Shown here: positions 51,733-61,858 of the stretch, piece after piece | Position numbering within the stretch: the stretch's first letter is position 1 | Layout of the letters: every line of letters starts with the position of its first letter | Assembly (NCBI GenBank): GCA_040216735.1 | Contig: JAVJOO010000002.1 | Location: 1,081,118 to 1,145,117 of the forward strand | Direction of reading: 5' to 3' | Source of the DNA: Alphaproteobacteria bacterium | GTDB lineage: Bacteria; Pseudomonadota; Alphaproteobacteria; SHVP01 | Length of the DNA: 64,000 bases | Made by a program: the position numbers and the translations under genes | The notes under the pieces: model-generated | Told to the model about the DNA's origin: nothing | Databases searched by the model: none | The model's input: only the letters and a program-made list of their open reading frames with translations

Positions 51733-53127
51733 ATGACGAATCCGACATATTTTGAGGCGCTCGATTACGAGCGCATGGTCCGCGAATACCCGATCGGCGA
51801 CGCGTTCGCCAAGCTCATGAAAACGATGAGCCGCGATGAGTTGACCGCGCTGCAAGAGACGCGGTTGCTCAAGCTGATCGACCGTGGGTGGAAAATTCCC
51901 TTCTATCAGCGGCTCTGGTCGGCGGCCGGAATGGCGCCGGGCGACATCAAGCGCCTTGAGGATAGTGCGAAGATTCCGAGCTATTCCAAGGCCGACCTGA
52001 TGAAGAGCATCGAAGAACATCCGCCCTTTGGTGATTTCCATGGGATGGAGAATTTCGCCAAAGACAAGCGCCCCCCGGTCGTTTTTCACACAACCTCAGG
52101 TACGACCGGCACGCCGCAAAATTTGTTCTTTGGGCCGTGGTCGCGCGAATTGCAGAACGTTATGTTGGCGCGCGCTTATCACATCCAGGGGATTGGTCCT
52201 GACGACGTCGTGCATTCGGTCTATGGCCACGGGATGATCAACGGCGGTCACTACGTGCGCGAGACCTTCGTGCACTACAGCCCCGCACTTTACCTCTCGG
52301 CCGGTACCGGCAACGAGACGCGCTCGGCGCAGCAGGTACAGAATATGGCCCGCTTCGGCGTAACGGTAATCGTCGGTTTCGCCGACTATATCGTCAAACT
52401 TGCGCAGGTCGCTCGTGAAGAAGGTCTGGTGCCGGGCAAAGATATCCCGGTCCGGATGATCGTCGGGCATATGGGTCGCGAAAGCCGCGAAGCGATCTCC
52501 GAAGCCTGGGGCGGCGCGGAGATCTACGATCTCTACGGTGTCGGCGATACCGGGATCGTCGCTTTTGAGGCGGCCGACCGCGAAGGGATGTACGTCCACG
52601 AGGATGCCTATCTGCTCGACCTGACCGATCCGGATACTGGCGCGGTCGTCCCCGATGGGCGCGAGGGCAATATGGTGATTACCGTCCTGTTTAAGGACGA
52701 TATTTATCCGGTGATTCGTTTCGACACTAAAGATGTCACGGCGTTTGAGACCAAGCCGTCGTCACTTGGCTACAGCTTCCGTCGTATTCGTGGATTTCTA
52801 GGCCGCAGCGATAACATGGTGAAGCTTCGCGGGATCAACCTCTACCCCATCGCGATCGGCGCCATCGCGAACGAACATGCCGCGACGACCGGTGAATATA
52901 TCTGCCGGGCCGATCGCGACGCCGATGGCCGCGACGAAATGACGATCACGGTTGAGGTTAAGGATCCGGGCGATGCCAGTGTGCGAGATGAAATCGCCGC
53001 GGAGCTCAAGACCCGGCTCGGGATCGCCATCAATGTCGAGTTAGCGGCAGGTGGCACGACCGCCGAACTGACCCAAGTGGAAAAGCGGCAGAAGGCCGTG
53101 CGATTGATCGACAATCGGTTCAAGTAG
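51733..53127 (+). CDS. Phenylacetate-CoA ligase-like AMP-forming enzyme
   Basis: 464 residues of the PaaK branch of the adenylate-forming family. The P-loop is FHTTSGTTGTPQNL, the adenine-binding region is EIYDLYGVGDTG, and FLGRSDNMVKLRGINLYP is the hinge/A8 motif. PaaK-type enzymes make aryl-acetyl or benzoyl-type CoA thioesters. It would supply the CoA-thioester to the neighbouring dehydrogenase, hydratase and crotonase genes. It is in one operon with the MmgE/PrpD pair and the amidase. Confidence 0.92.
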   Translation: MTNPTYFEALDYERMVREYPIGDAFAKLMKTMSRDELTALQETRLLKLIDRGWKIPFYQRLWSAAGMAPGDIKRLEDSAKIPSYSKADLMKSIEEHPPFGDFHGMENFAKDKRPPVVFHTTSGTTGTPQNLFFGPWSRELQNVMLARAYHIQGIGPDDVVHSVYGHGMINGGHYVRETFVHYSPALYLSAGTGNETRSAQQVQNMARFGVTVIVGFADYIVKLAQVAREEGLVPGKDIPVRMIVGHMGRESREAISEAWGGAEIYDLYGVGDTGIVAFEAADREGMYVHEDAYLLDLTDPDTGAVVPDGREGNMVITVLFKDDIYPVIRFDTKDVTAFETKPSSLGYSFRRIRGFLGRSDNMVKLRGINLYPIAIGAIANEHAATTGEYICRADRDADGRDEMTITVEVKDPGDASVRDEIAAELKTRLGIAINVELAAGGTTAELTQVEKRQKAVRLIDNRFK

Positions 53128-53141
53128 ACGCGGCGCCCGGC

Positions 53142-54539
53142 GTGGCCGACCTCGACATCTTTGCGCATGACATTGCCGGATGGGCGCAGGCCCTCGCAGC
53201 GGAGGAGGTCCGGGCACTGGACCTCACCGAGGCTTGCCTCGCGCGGATCGCCCGTCAGGACTCTGCGCTCAAGGTCTTTACGACACTAACGGCCGGTGCA
53301 GCGAGGGCCGCCGCCCGGGACTCCGACGTCCGCCGCACCCAGCGCGCGTCGCTGGGCCCACTGGACGGCATTCCGGTCGCGCTCAAGGACAATATCGATC
53401 TCGTCGGCACCCCGGCGACCGCCGGCATGGCGACCAGAGCGCATATCGTGTCGAGCGAGGATGCGGTCGTGACGACGCGGCTTCGTGCCGCCGGCGCAGT
53501 CATCCTCGGCAAGGTCAATATGCACGAGGCGGCGCTCGGTGCGACCAACGAAAACCCGCTGTATGGCCGAACCTATAACCCCCATCGGGTTACCCATACG
53601 CCGGGCGGATCGAGCGGCGGTTCCGGCGCCGCGGTGGCGGCGGGGTTCTGTCTGGCCGCGCTTGGGACCGATACGTTGGGGTCCATTCGGGTGCCGGCCT
53701 CCTATTGCGGTGTCGCCGGAATCAAGGGCACGCGCGGTCTCGTGTCCCCGCGCGGCGTTGTCCCGCTGTCCTGGACCTTCGATCACGTCGGTCCTTTGGC
53801 CCAGTCGGTGCGCGACCTCGGGCTCTTGCTCGACGTCCTCGCTGGCTTCGATCCGGCGTGCGCCGAGTCTGTCGCGGCGCCCGCTACGCCGACCTACGAC
53901 CCCGGGGCACCGGCGAGCCTAGCCGGTGTCCGCCTCGGCCGGTTGGATCTCAGCGACGCCGCGGTCGATCCCGATGTCGCGGCGGGGTTCGGGGCCGCGA
54001 TCGATGTCCTCGCCGGACTAGGGGCGGAGATCGCCCCGGTCAGCATCAGCGGTTACGATTTCAGCGGGTTGCGTCGCGCCGGTCTCATGATTTCCGAAGC
54101 CGAGGGCGCGGTCGTCCATGCGACCGACCTTGCCGAGCATCCTGAGCGATTTTCCGACGAGTTTCGCGCGATGCTCGGTTACGGTGCCGGCTTGAGCGCC
54201 GTCCGTTTGGTCCGTGCGCAGCGCGATATCGCCGCCGCGCAACAACAGATCAGGACGGCCTTTTCTGGTTTCGATGCGGTCGTCATGCCGACAACGCCGC
54301 AGACAGCGTTCGATTTCTCGGACGGTGTCCCGGTCAATCAAGCGGATCTGACCGCGATCGCCAACCTGACCGATCGTCCGGCGGTGTCGGTGCCGATGGG
54401 TTTTTCCGCGAACGGCCTACCGATGGGGCTCCAGGTCGTCGGACCACGGTTTAGCGAAGCCGAAATCCTGCGTTACGCCCGCGCTTACGAATTGGCCGCA
54501 GATCACAACATGCGCGTGCGGGACAAGGCCTTCGCCTGA
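53142..54539 (+). CDS. Amidase (amidase-signature family)
   Basis: 465 residues from a GTG start. The Ser-cisSer-Lys triad is complete: Lys82 in VALKDNID, Ser157 in TPGGSSGGSG and Ser181 in DTLGSIRVPA. The residue before Gly180 is Leu179 instead of the usual Gly (DTGGS). The family hydrolyses amides, including acetamide, aryl amides and ureidomalonate-type substrates. It could release an acid for the ligase upstream. A nitrile-hydratase-like enzyme that would make amides lies far away at 20497. Confidence 0.92.
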   Translation: MADLDIFAHDIAGWAQALAAEEVRALDLTEACLARIARQDSALKVFTTLTAGAARAAARDSDVRRTQRASLGPLDGIPVALKDNIDLVGTPATAGMATRAHIVSSEDAVVTTRLRAAGAVILGKVNMHEAALGATNENPLYGRTYNPHRVTHTPGGSSGGSGAAVAAGFCLAALGTDTLGSIRVPASYCGVAGIKGTRGLVSPRGVVPLSWTFDHVGPLAQSVRDLGLLLDVLAGFDPACAESVAAPATPTYDPGAPASLAGVRLGRLDLSDAAVDPDVAAGFGAAIDVLAGLGAEIAPVSISGYDFSGLRRAGLMISEAEGAVVHATDLAEHPERFSDEFRAMLGYGAGLSAVRLVRAQRDIAAAQQQIRTAFSGFDAVVMPTTPQTAFDFSDGVPVNQADLTAIANLTDRPAVSVPMGFSANGLPMGLQVVGPRFSEAEILRYARAYELAADHNMRVRDKAFA

Positions 54540-54543
54540 AGAC

Positions 54544-55332
54544 CTAAGAATACTTGAAGACCGGCTTCCGCTTTTCCATGAAGGCCGTACGTCCTTCCAC
54601 ATAGTCCGCGCCGCGAAAAGCGTCGTCGAACAGTCGCAGCGTTTCGTCGGTATCTTCGGCGCCGCCGTCGAGAATCATGCGCACGATTCGCTTGGTGGCA
54701 CGGACCGAAAACTGGCTCAACCCGGCGATCGTTTCGCAGTAGTGCCGGGTTTCGGATTCGATCGTATCGGGCGACAACAGCCGATCGATCAATCCGATCC
54801 GCAACGCTTCGGGAGCGTCGACGAGGCGACCCGTATACAGCATGTCCATGGCGCGTGCCGGTCCGATCTTATCGACGACCAGTTTGGTGTCGTGCAGGCT
54901 ATAGACCAACCCTAGCTTGGCAGGCGGGATGCCGAAGCGTGAGGTCTCGTCGGCGAAACGCAAATCGCACGCCACCGCAATGCCGCAACCGCCGCCGACG
55001 CAGGGGCCCTGGATCATCGCGATCGTGGGTTTGGCGAACCGCGAGAGCTGCCGTTCAGCGGTTTGGACGATGAGGTTGTAGGCTTTCGAGGTCTCCGGCG
55101 TGGCGTGAACTTTTTCGAACTCGCTGATGTCCGCGCCGGCGGCAAAGGCCCGGTGATCGACACCGCGAACGACGACGACCTTGATTGTCGGGTCGCGTTC
55201 GGCGTCGTCGAGAAGGCCCGGCATGGCCGCCCACATCGCTTCGGACAGCGCGTTGCGCTTGTCGGGCTGGTTCAGGGTCAACCAGCCGATCGGGCCGTCT
55301 TTTTCTAAGAAAATAGCCGGTTTGCCGCTCAT
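54544..55332 (-). CDS. Crotonase-fold protein lacking the hydratase glutamates
   Basis: 262 residues with the crotonase fold. The oxyanion-hole segments AFAAGADISEF (about 62-72) and GPCVGGGCGIAVACD (109-123) are intact. The two glutamates of enoyl-CoA hydratase are absent: GGGCE is GGGCG (Gly117), and PE before LxG is PP (Pro137). Ordinary hydration is therefore unlikely; isomerase, decarboxylase, hydrolase or C-C lyase chemistry is possible. GGAGGA precedes the ATG at 55332. It converges on the amidase gene. Confidence 0.88.
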   Translation of the reverse strand: MSGKPAIFLEKDGPIGWLTLNQPDKRNALSEAMWAAMPGLLDDAERDPTIKVVVVRGVDHRAFAAGADISEFEKVHATPETSKAYNLIVQTAERQLSRFAKPTIAMIQGPCVGGGCGIAVACDLRFADETSRFGIPPAKLGLVYSLHDTKLVVDKIGPARAMDMLYTGRLVDAPEALRIGLIDRLLSPDTIESETRHYCETIAGLSQFSVRATKRIVRMILDGGAEDTDETLRLFDDAFRGADYVEGRTAFMEKRKPVFKYS

Positions 55333-55430
55333 CGTGTCCTCCACGCTAGGGGCGGGCATCTACCCATAGCCCCACGCGGCTTGTCAACGCGCGCGCCATT
55401 CGCTGTACTGATGCGAATAGGGAGGACGCA

Positions 55431-56003
55431 ATGAACGATCAAGTCAGCTTTACCCGTCTCGATCAGGCGACGCCGGACGATTTTGAGATCATGCATCGGC
55501 ACATGTCGGCGGAGCACGCCGGACTTGCCGATCGCGTGCTGGCGCTGCTGCGCGGCCTAGGCGGGCAGTGTCCGGGGCTCAAAGTCGACCGCCTCGAACA
55601 CTCACTACAGACCGCGACACGGGCGCATGCGGACGGCGCGGACGAGGAAATGGTCGTTTGCGCTTTGCTGCACGACATCGGTGATGAGCTGGCGCCGGAC
55701 AATCACGGCGCCTTCGTCAGCGAAATCATGCGCCCCTTCGTGTCTGCCGATAACTACAATATTTTGCGCTACCACCCCGAATTCCAGGGATACTTCTTCT
55801 TCGACAAAATCGGTGCCGATCCGAACATGCGCGACCGTCATCGCGGTAAACCTTGGTTCGACAAGGCACATGAATTCTGCGAGCGCTGGGATATGCCAGC
55901 CTTCGACCCAGACTACACCAGCAAGCCGGTGGAGTTCTTCGAGCCAATGGTCCGGCGCGTATTCGACCGGGAACCTAGCCACAACGGTGTGGTCATCCCC
56001 TAG
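55431..56003 (+). CDS. HD-domain protein, PhnZ-like branch
   Basis: 190 residues. The metal-binding set is His57 (DRLEHSLQTA), His81-Asp82 (LLHDIGDELAP), His92 and His115 (RYHPEFQGYFF). The spacing and LEHSLQ motif recall the small di-iron HD oxygenases of the PhnZ group rather than phosphohydrolases. The Tyr and Glu that precede the first His of PhnZ by 10 and 7 residues are Cys and Leu here, so the activity is uncertain. GGGAGG stands before the ATG. Monocistronic. Confidence 0.82.
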   Translation: MNDQVSFTRLDQATPDDFEIMHRHMSAEHAGLADRVLALLRGLGGQCPGLKVDRLEHSLQTATRAHADGADEEMVVCALLHDIGDELAPDNHGAFVSEIMRPFVSADNYNILRYHPEFQGYFFFDKIGADPNMRDRHRGKPWFDKAHEFCERWDMPAFDPDYTSKPVEFFEPMVRRVFDREPSHNGVVIP

Positions 56004-56288
56004 GGGCATGTCTCAATTTAAGATTCAGTGGAAAATCAATTCCTTAAGTTCTACGCGCGACTGCCTCCATCGGCGCTTGGTGGGGGTAAACAGCTTAAGC
56101 GCGTACTTGGACAGGGGAACAGGCCGCTTCTCTCAGACGATAACCACCGGCCTGGCCAGTAATGTGTGCCTAGCCTGTTCCCTCACGCCGCCAGGCCGGC
56201 GTTACCGCTCATCTCCTCGACCCCAGTCCGGTTGCATCGTGCGACCGGCGGCGCTATGCCACACGCCTGACCTAACGGTGGGGGCGCG
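56004..56288. other. 285-base gap without a recognised gene
   Basis: I see no tRNA, terminator hairpin with T-run or convincing small gene here. The first third is AT-richer (near 56010-56060) and could hold the promoter of the following hydratase-ribF-ileS block. The last part is GC-rich and without clear structure. Confidence 0.4.
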
Positions 56289-56717
56289 ATGAGCGGGCGA
56301 GACGGGTATTTCATCGAAGATCTTTCGGTCGGTATGGCCGACGAAATCAGCAATGTCGTGACCGATGCGATGGTCGAGCAATTTGCTTCGGTATCCGGCG
56401 ACGACAACCCGCTACACCTCGACGACGACTATGCCGCGACCACCGTGTTCAAGGGCCGGATCGCCCATGGGATGCTGGGGGCAAGCTTCATTTCGGCCAT
56501 CATCGGGACGCGCCTGCCAGGTCCAGGGACCATCTACATGAACCAAAGCCTCAAGTTTCGCGCCCCGGTGCGGCTCAACGACGTCGTCGTGACCCGGGTC
56601 GAGGTTGCCGACATCAACACCGAGAAAAAGCGGGTCACGTTGCGCACGACCTGTAAGGTTGCCGATACTGTTGTGATCGATGGGGAGGCACTGGTGATGG
56701 TGCCCTCGCGGGGTTGA
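56289..56717 (+). CDS. (R)-specific enoyl-CoA hydratase, MaoC/PhaJ type
   Basis: 142 residues with a hot-dog fold and the intact hydratase-2 motif SGDDNPLHLD (Asp38, His43), followed by GRIAHGMLGASFISA. PhaJ-like proteins hydrate trans-2-enoyl-CoA to (R)-3-hydroxyacyl-CoA, linking beta-oxidation to polyhydroxyalkanoate or other products. It lies 13 bases before ribF on the same strand, so it may be transcribed with the housekeeping block. Confidence 0.92.
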   Translation: MSGRDGYFIEDLSVGMADEISNVVTDAMVEQFASVSGDDNPLHLDDDYAATTVFKGRIAHGMLGASFISAIIGTRLPGPGTIYMNQSLKFRAPVRLNDVVVTRVEVADINTEKKRVTLRTTCKVADTVVIDGEALVMVPSRG

Positions 56718-56730
56718 GTACACGGCTTCC

Positions 56731-57735
56731 ATGAAGGTCGTTCACGGTTTCGATCAACTCCCGCGGGCGCTCCACGGCGCGGCTTACGCCGTCGGCAATT
56801 TCGACGGACTCCACCTTGGCCACAGGGCGGTCATCGACCAAGCGAAGGACATCGCCCAGGCGCGTGGGGTTCCCTGCGGCGTTATCACCTTTGAACCCCA
56901 TCCACGCCATTACTTCAGTCCGAACGACCCGCCGTTCCGCCTGACGCCGCTATCGCGCAAAGTGGCCATCCTCGAAGACTGGGGCGTCGACTGTATGGTC
57001 GCGGTACCGTTCGACGCGGCGTTGGCCAACACGTCGGCGGAGTCCTTTGTTGCGGACGGGTTGGTCGGCGGTTTGCGTGTCGGTCACCTGGTTGTCGGTC
57101 ACGACTTTGCCTTCGGTCACAAACGCGGTGGCAATACCGCCTTCTTGACCGAGCGGGCGACCGCATTCGGGTTTGGAGTCACCATCGTTGAAGCCCACTT
57201 GGCGCCATCCGGCGCGCTCTATTCGTCGCGAGCGATTCGCGAGTTGCTGCAAAGCGGACGTCCCGGCGACGCAGCTGAATCCCTGGGCCGTTGGTGGGCG
57301 ATCGACGGGGTCGTCCAGCACGGCGATGCGCGGGGGCGCGACCTGGGATTCCCGACCGCAAACCTTGCGCTTGGCGCTTACCTGCAACCGTCGTTGGGCA
57401 TTTATGCCGTTCGTGCCGCGGTCGATCACGGCGGGGAATCGACGTGGTACGACGGCGCGGCGAACCTGGGGCTGCGCCCGACGTTCGACGGTCGAACGAT
57501 CCTGCTCGAGGTGCATCTCTTGGATTTTTCCGGAGATCTCTACGGTAAGCGCATGGACGTGGCCATGATCGAATACCTGCGGCCCGAAGAGCGGTTTGCG
57601 GACCTCGACAGCCTGATCGTCCAAATGCGGACCGATTGTGCCAATGCGCGGCAAATCCTGGCCTTGCCGCGATACGCTGCGGGCCGGTTCCACGGGACGA
57701 CCCCGCCGCACACCCGTGACGAGCCCCTGCCATAA
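56731..57735 (+). CDS. ribF: Bifunctional riboflavin kinase/FAD synthetase
   Basis: 334 residues. The N-terminal FAD synthetase nucleotidyltransferase domain has VGNFDGLHLGHRAVI. The C-terminal flavokinase domain has GDARGRDLGFPTANL and ends with the helical YLRPEERFADLDSLIVQMRTD. It converts riboflavin to FMN and FAD. Location upstream of ileS and lspA is the common proteobacterial arrangement. Confidence 0.95.
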   Translation: MKVVHGFDQLPRALHGAAYAVGNFDGLHLGHRAVIDQAKDIAQARGVPCGVITFEPHPRHYFSPNDPPFRLTPLSRKVAILEDWGVDCMVAVPFDAALANTSAESFVADGLVGGLRVGHLVVGHDFAFGHKRGGNTAFLTERATAFGFGVTIVEAHLAPSGALYSSRAIRELLQSGRPGDAAESLGRWWAIDGVVQHGDARGRDLGFPTANLALGAYLQPSLGIYAVRAAVDHGGESTWYDGAANLGLRPTFDGRTILLEVHLLDFSGDLYGKRMDVAMIEYLRPEERFADLDSLIVQMRTDCANARQILALPRYAAGRFHGTTPPHTRDEPLP

Positions 57736-57893
57736 GCCCGGAATCCTCGACAGCCCGCGGCGCCCCTGCTACATAATCGGCCATGTCCAGGCAAAATCGG
57801 CAACGGATTCCGCGAATTATTACCCCGGCTCTCTAACCGAAGCCGGACTCCATTCGCCGTTTTCCTCTCCCGATCTGGATTTGAGTTTCTCCG

Positions 57894-60743
57894 ATGTCCC
57901 AAGACTATAAATCGACCGTCTTCTTGCCCCAGACGGATTTTCCCATGCGCGCCGGCTTGCCCCAGCGCGAGCCCGAGTTCCTCGCGCGCTGGGCTAAGAT
58001 GAAGCTCTACGAGCGCTTGCGCGAACAAAGCCGTGGCCGCGAGAAGTTCGTCCTGCATGACGGCCCGCCTTACGCCAACGGCCATCTCCATATCGGCACG
58101 GCGCTCAACAAGATTCTGAAAGATGTCGTCAATCGCTCCCAGCAAATGATGGGCAAGGACGCCAACTATGTACCGGGCTGGGATTGTCACGGCTTGCCCA
58201 TCGAATGGCAGGTCGAGCAAAACTACCGCAAGGCCGGGAAGAACAAGGACGAGGTGCCGGTCGTCCAGTTTCGCCAGGAATGCCGCGACTTCGCCGACGG
58301 ATGGATCGGCGTTCAGGGCGACGAGTTCAAACGTCTCGGCGTCCTCGGCGATTGGGACAATTACTACGCGACGATGGCCTTCGCCGCCGAAGCACAGATC
58401 GCCCGCGAGATCTGCAAGTTTTTGATGAACGGCGGACTTTACCGGGGGTCGAAGCCGGTGATGTGGTCGGTTGTCGAAAAGACCGCCCTCGCCGAGGCCG
58501 AGGTCGAGTACCACGATCATACCTCGACGACCGTCATGGTCCGCTTTCCCGTTGCCGCCGCCCCCGGAAACCCCGATGTGGCGGGCGCGCAGGTGGTCAT
58601 CTGGACGACAACCCCGTGGACCCTGCCAGGCAACCGGGCGGTGGCATACGGCGCCGAGATCGACTACGTCGTGTGCGAGGTTACGGCGATCGAGGACGGG
58701 AGCACCGTCGTACCGGGCGAACGGGTCGTGATCGCGGCCGCGCTTGTCGAGTCGGTCAAAGCCGAGGCCGGGGTCGCAGCCTGGACGGTGTCGGCACCGT
58801 TCGCGGGCCAGACCTTGGAAGGCGCCATCGCGCGGCATCCGTTCGCCGGGCACGGGTACGAATTCGATGTGCCGCTACTAGCCGGAGATTTCGTTGTTAC
58901 CGACCAAGGCACCGGTTTCGTCCATATCGCCCCGGGTCACGGTGCGGACGACTACGACCTTGGCCAAAAGCACGGCATCGCCGTTCCCGAGACCGTCGAT
59001 GCCGCAGGCGTTTATATCGAGAGCGTGCCGCTGTTTGCGGGTCACAAAGTGCTGCACCCAAGCGGCAAAGAGGGCGACGCGAACGGGGTCGTCATCGCGG
59101 CCTTGCTCGCCCACGGCAAGCTCTTCGCCACCGGGAAACTCGTCCACCAGTACCCCCATTCTTGGCGCTCCAAGGCACCTGTTATCTTCCGCAATACGCC
59201 GCAATGGTTTATCAGCATGTCGGCGAACGACTTGCGCGCCAAGGCACTCAAGGCGATCGACGAGGTTCGCTGGGTACCTCAGCAGGGCCGCAACCGCATT
59301 CGCTCCATGATCGAGCACCGTCCGGAGTGGGTCATCTCACGACAGCGCGCCTGGGGCGTTCCGATCACTGTCTTTGTTAACCGCAAGACCCGCGAACCGC
59401 TGCGCGACGATACCGTCAACGAGCGCATTGCCGCCGCGTTCGAAGAGGAGGGCGCGGATGCCTGGTTTGCCGACGAAACCGGCGCCCGTTTCCTTGGCAA
59501 GGACTATGACCCATCGGACTACGAAAAAGTTACTGACATCGTCGATGTGTGGTTCGATTCCGGGTCGACTCATAGTTTCGTCTTGGAACAGCGCCCCGAT
59601 CTCAAATGGCCCGCATCCCTCTACCTCGAGGGGTCGGACCAGCACCGCGGTTGGTTCCATTCGTCGCTCCTCGAGTCCTGCGGCACCCGCGGGCGTGCGC
59701 CCTACGAAGCAGTGCTGACCCATGGCTTCGTCATGGACGGCGAGGGACGTAAGATGTCAAAGTCCCTCGGCAATGTCGTGAGCCCGATCGACGTCACGAA
59801 CCAAAGCGGTGCCGACATCCTGCGTTTGTGGGTCGTCGCATCGGACTACACCGACGATCTACGGGTCAGCAAAGAGATCATCCAGAGTCAGGCCGACGCC
59901 TATCGCAAGCTCCGCAATACGCTGCGGTACATGTTGGGCAACCTCAACGGGTTCTCCGACGAGGAAAAGGTGCCGGCGGCGGAGATGCCAGAGCTTGAGC
60001 GGTGGGTGTTGCACCGCCTGTGGGTTTTGGACCGGCATGTACGTCAGTGCTGCAACGATTTCGATTTTCACGACATGTACGTGCAGCTTTACAACTTCTG
60101 CACCAACGATCTATCCGCGGTCTACTTCGATATCCGCAAAGACGCACTCTATTGCGACAGCGCCCAATCCCCCGTTCGCCGCGCGGTTCGGACCGTTCTC
60201 GATCAATTGTTTCGGTGTTTGACCGCATGGCTTGCGCCCTTCATTTGCTTCACGGCAGAGGAGGCGTGGCTTGCCCGCTTCCCGGGTGAGGACGAGAGCG
60301 TTCATTTGCAGGTGTTCCCGGATATCCCCGCGGCGTGGCGCAATGACGCGCTGGCCGAAAAGTGGTCTAAGGTCGCGCGCCTTCGCCGTGTCGTTACTGG
60401 CGCGCTGGAAATCGAGCGACGCGAGAAGCGGATCGGCTCCTCCCTTCAGGCGGCACCGACGGTCTTTGTGGATCAAGGGACGGCGCAGGCCTGCGCTGGT
60501 GTCGATCTTGCCGAGGTTTGCATTACCTCCGCCCTCCAACTCAACGTCGGTGACGGACCCGCAGACGCGTACCGGATCGAGGACGTTCCGGGCATATCGG
60601 TGGTCCCGACAACGGCAACCGGGGGTAAATGCCAGCGGTGCTGGAAGGTACTGCCCGAGGTTGCGGCGGCACCCGACGAAGGGGCGGATGTCTGCACACG
60701 CTGCGCCGATGCGATTGGGCCACGCGATGGGTCGCCCGACTAA
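57894..60743 (+). CDS. ileS: Isoleucyl-tRNA synthetase
   Basis: 949 residues, full length for bacterial class I IleRS. The HIGH motif appears as GHLHIGTA near residue 64 and KMSKS is at 620-624 ([10 protein letters not shown]). The editing domain (CP1, with [14 protein letters not shown]) is present, as is a C-terminal zinc region with CQRCWK and CTRC. The 158-base leader from ribF holds no recognisable T-box or attenuator. The stop overlaps the lspA start (TAATG). Confidence 0.97.
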   Translation: MSQDYKSTVFLPQTDFPMRAGLPQREPEFLARWAKMKLYERLREQSRGREKFVLHDGPPYANGHLHIGTALNKILKDVVNRSQQMMGKDANYVPGWDCHGLPIEWQVEQNYRKAGKNKDEVPVVQFRQECRDFADGWIGVQGDEFKRLGVLGDWDNYYATMAFAAEAQIAREICKFLMNGGLYRGSKPVMWSVVEKTALAEAEVEYHDHTSTTVMVRFPVAAAPGNPDVAGAQVVIWTTTPWTLPGNRAVAYGAEIDYVVCEVTAIEDGSTVVPGERVVIAAALVESVKAEAGVAAWTVSAPFAGQTLEGAIARHPFAGHGYEFDVPLLAGDFVVTDQGTGFVHIAPGHGADDYDLGQKHGIAVPETVDAAGVYIESVPLFAGHKVLHPSGKEGDANGVVIAALLAHGKLFATGKLVHQYPHSWRSKAPVIFRNTPQWFISMSANDLRAKALKAIDEVRWVPQQGRNRIRSMIEHRPEWVISRQRAWGVPITVFVNRKTREPLRDDTVNERIAAAFEEEGADAWFADETGARFLGKDYDPSDYEKVTDIVDVWFDSGSTHSFVLEQRPDLKWPASLYLEGSDQHRGWFHSSLLESCGTRGRAPYEAVLTHGFVMDGEGRKMSKSLGNVVSPIDVTNQSGADILRLWVVASDYTDDLRVSKEIIQSQADAYRKLRNTLRYMLGNLNGFSDEEKVPAAEMPELERWVLHRLWVLDRHVRQCCNDFDFHDMYVQLYNFCTNDLSAVYFDIRKDALYCDSAQSPVRRAVRTVLDQLFRCLTAWLAPFICFTAEEAWLARFPGEDESVHLQVFPDIPAAWRNDALAEKWSKVARLRRVVTGALEIERREKRIGSSLQAAPTVFVDQGTAQACAGVDLAEVCITSALQLNVGDGPADAYRIEDVPGISVVPTTATGGKCQRCWKVLPEVAAAPDEGADVCTRCADAIGPRDGSPD

Positions 60744-61222
60744 TGTTGCGTCTTGGCTTGCTTGTGGCAATCGGGGTCATCGCCGTCGACCAGGTGACGA
60801 AGTATTGGGCGCTCGACACGATCCTGCTTGGTCAGCGGATCCCGGTCACCGACTTTTTCAACCTCGTCTTGACCTTCAATCCTGGAATTAGCTTCAGCCT
60901 TTTCCAGGAGGCGTGGGGCCGTTGGGTGTTCAGCGCCTTGGCGCTCGCTATTGTCGTCGGTCTTGCGGTCTGGTTGCGACGGCAATCCGCTGTGTGGTTG
61001 GGAGTTGCGGGTGGCGCCATCATCGGCGGTGCTTTGGGGAATACGATCGATCGTGTGGTTCACGGTGCAGTGGTCGATTTCTTGGATTTCCATGCGTTCG
61101 GGTATCATTGGCCCGCGTTTAACGCTGCCGACTCGGCAATCGTGACGGGTGTGGTTATGATCCTCACGGAGGGCGTTATTGTTGGTCGCCGCAAAACGGT
61201 AAACGAAAATGACGATGTCTAG
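60743..61222 (+). CDS. lspA: Lipoprotein signal peptidase
   Basis: 159 residues with four membrane helices. The two catalytic aspartates of signal peptidase II are Asp112 (VVDFLDF) and Asp130 (FNAADSAI), with the GNTIDR motif nearby. It cleaves prolipoproteins in the inner membrane. The DUF3035 gene downstream encodes one of its probable substrates and overlaps the end of lspA by 14 bases. Confidence 0.95.
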   Translation: MLRLGLLVAIGVIAVDQVTKYWALDTILLGQRIPVTDFFNLVLTFNPGISFSLFQEAWGRWVFSALALAIVVGLAVWLRRQSAVWLGVAGGAIIGGALGNTIDRVVHGAVVDFLDFHAFGYHWPAFNAADSAIVTGVVMILTEGVIVGRRKTVNENDDV

Positions 61223-61778
61223 TGGCCGAACCGTGTTTGGCGCGGCGAGCCTGTTGATCGGTGTTCTAGTGCTCGCGGGTTGCTCGAATCCGGCGCGGAC
61301 TCTCGGTCTCGACCCGCCGCCGCCCGACGAATTTACCGTCGTCAGCAAAGCGCCGTTGACGATCCCCCCCGATTTCAATTTGCGCCCGCCCCAGCCGGGC
61401 GCCGTGCGGCCCCAGGAGCAGGGCCCGACAGCGCGGGCGCGATCGGCGCTTGTCGGTGACGCGCAGGGGTCGCCGACCGCCGCGCAAACGCCGGGCGAAA
61501 CCGCTTTGCTACAGATCGCTCGGGCCACCGATGTCGATCCCGCGATCCGGCAGATTATCAATACGGAGACTACGCAACTGGCCGAACGCGACGATGGGTT
61601 TGTCGAGCGGTTGCTGGAGCGTGTGCGCGGCCCGGCGGACAACCCGGACGTGGTTAATCCGACTGCGGAGGAGCGGCGCCTTCGCCAGGAGCAAGCCTCC
61701 GCCAACGCCGGTGCGAACGCCCAACAGACGCCGACCATTCGGCGAAAGAGCCGTTCGATCCTGTCGGGGGTCTTCTAA
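61209..61778 (+). CDS. DUF3035 (BamF-like) lipoprotein
   Basis: 189 residues with a lipobox LAGC (Cys25) and a proline-rich mature part (DPPPPDEFTVVSKAPLTIPPDFNLRPP). This pattern is the DUF3035 family, annotated in alphaproteobacteria as the BamF-like outer-membrane assembly component. It starts inside lspA and is followed 80 bases later by the M16 peptidases, an order common in Rhodospirillales-like genomes. Confidence 0.9.
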   Translation: MTMSSGRTVFGAASLLIGVLVLAGCSNPARTLGLDPPPPDEFTVVSKAPLTIPPDFNLRPPQPGAVRPQEQGPTARARSALVGDAQGSPTAAQTPGETALLQIARATDVDPAIRQIINTETTQLAERDDGFVERLLERVRGPADNPDVVNPTAEERRLRQEQASANAGANAQQTPTIRRKSRSILSGVF

Positions 61779-61858
61779 CCGTCGCTCTGACTATCATGTG
61801 ACCGGCGGCTCAGCCTTACCCCCTTGAATCCTGCCCGCCGCCGTGAGTACCTAGGACC

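Noticed and set aside
56004-56288. Possible tRNA or small RNA gene
   Set aside because: No cloverleaf, T-loop GTTCGA pattern or terminator-like end could be found.
57736-57893. T-box or attenuator leader before ileS
   Set aside because: No specifier stem, T-box consensus or terminator/antiterminator hairpins are visible, and proteobacterial ileS genes seldom have them.
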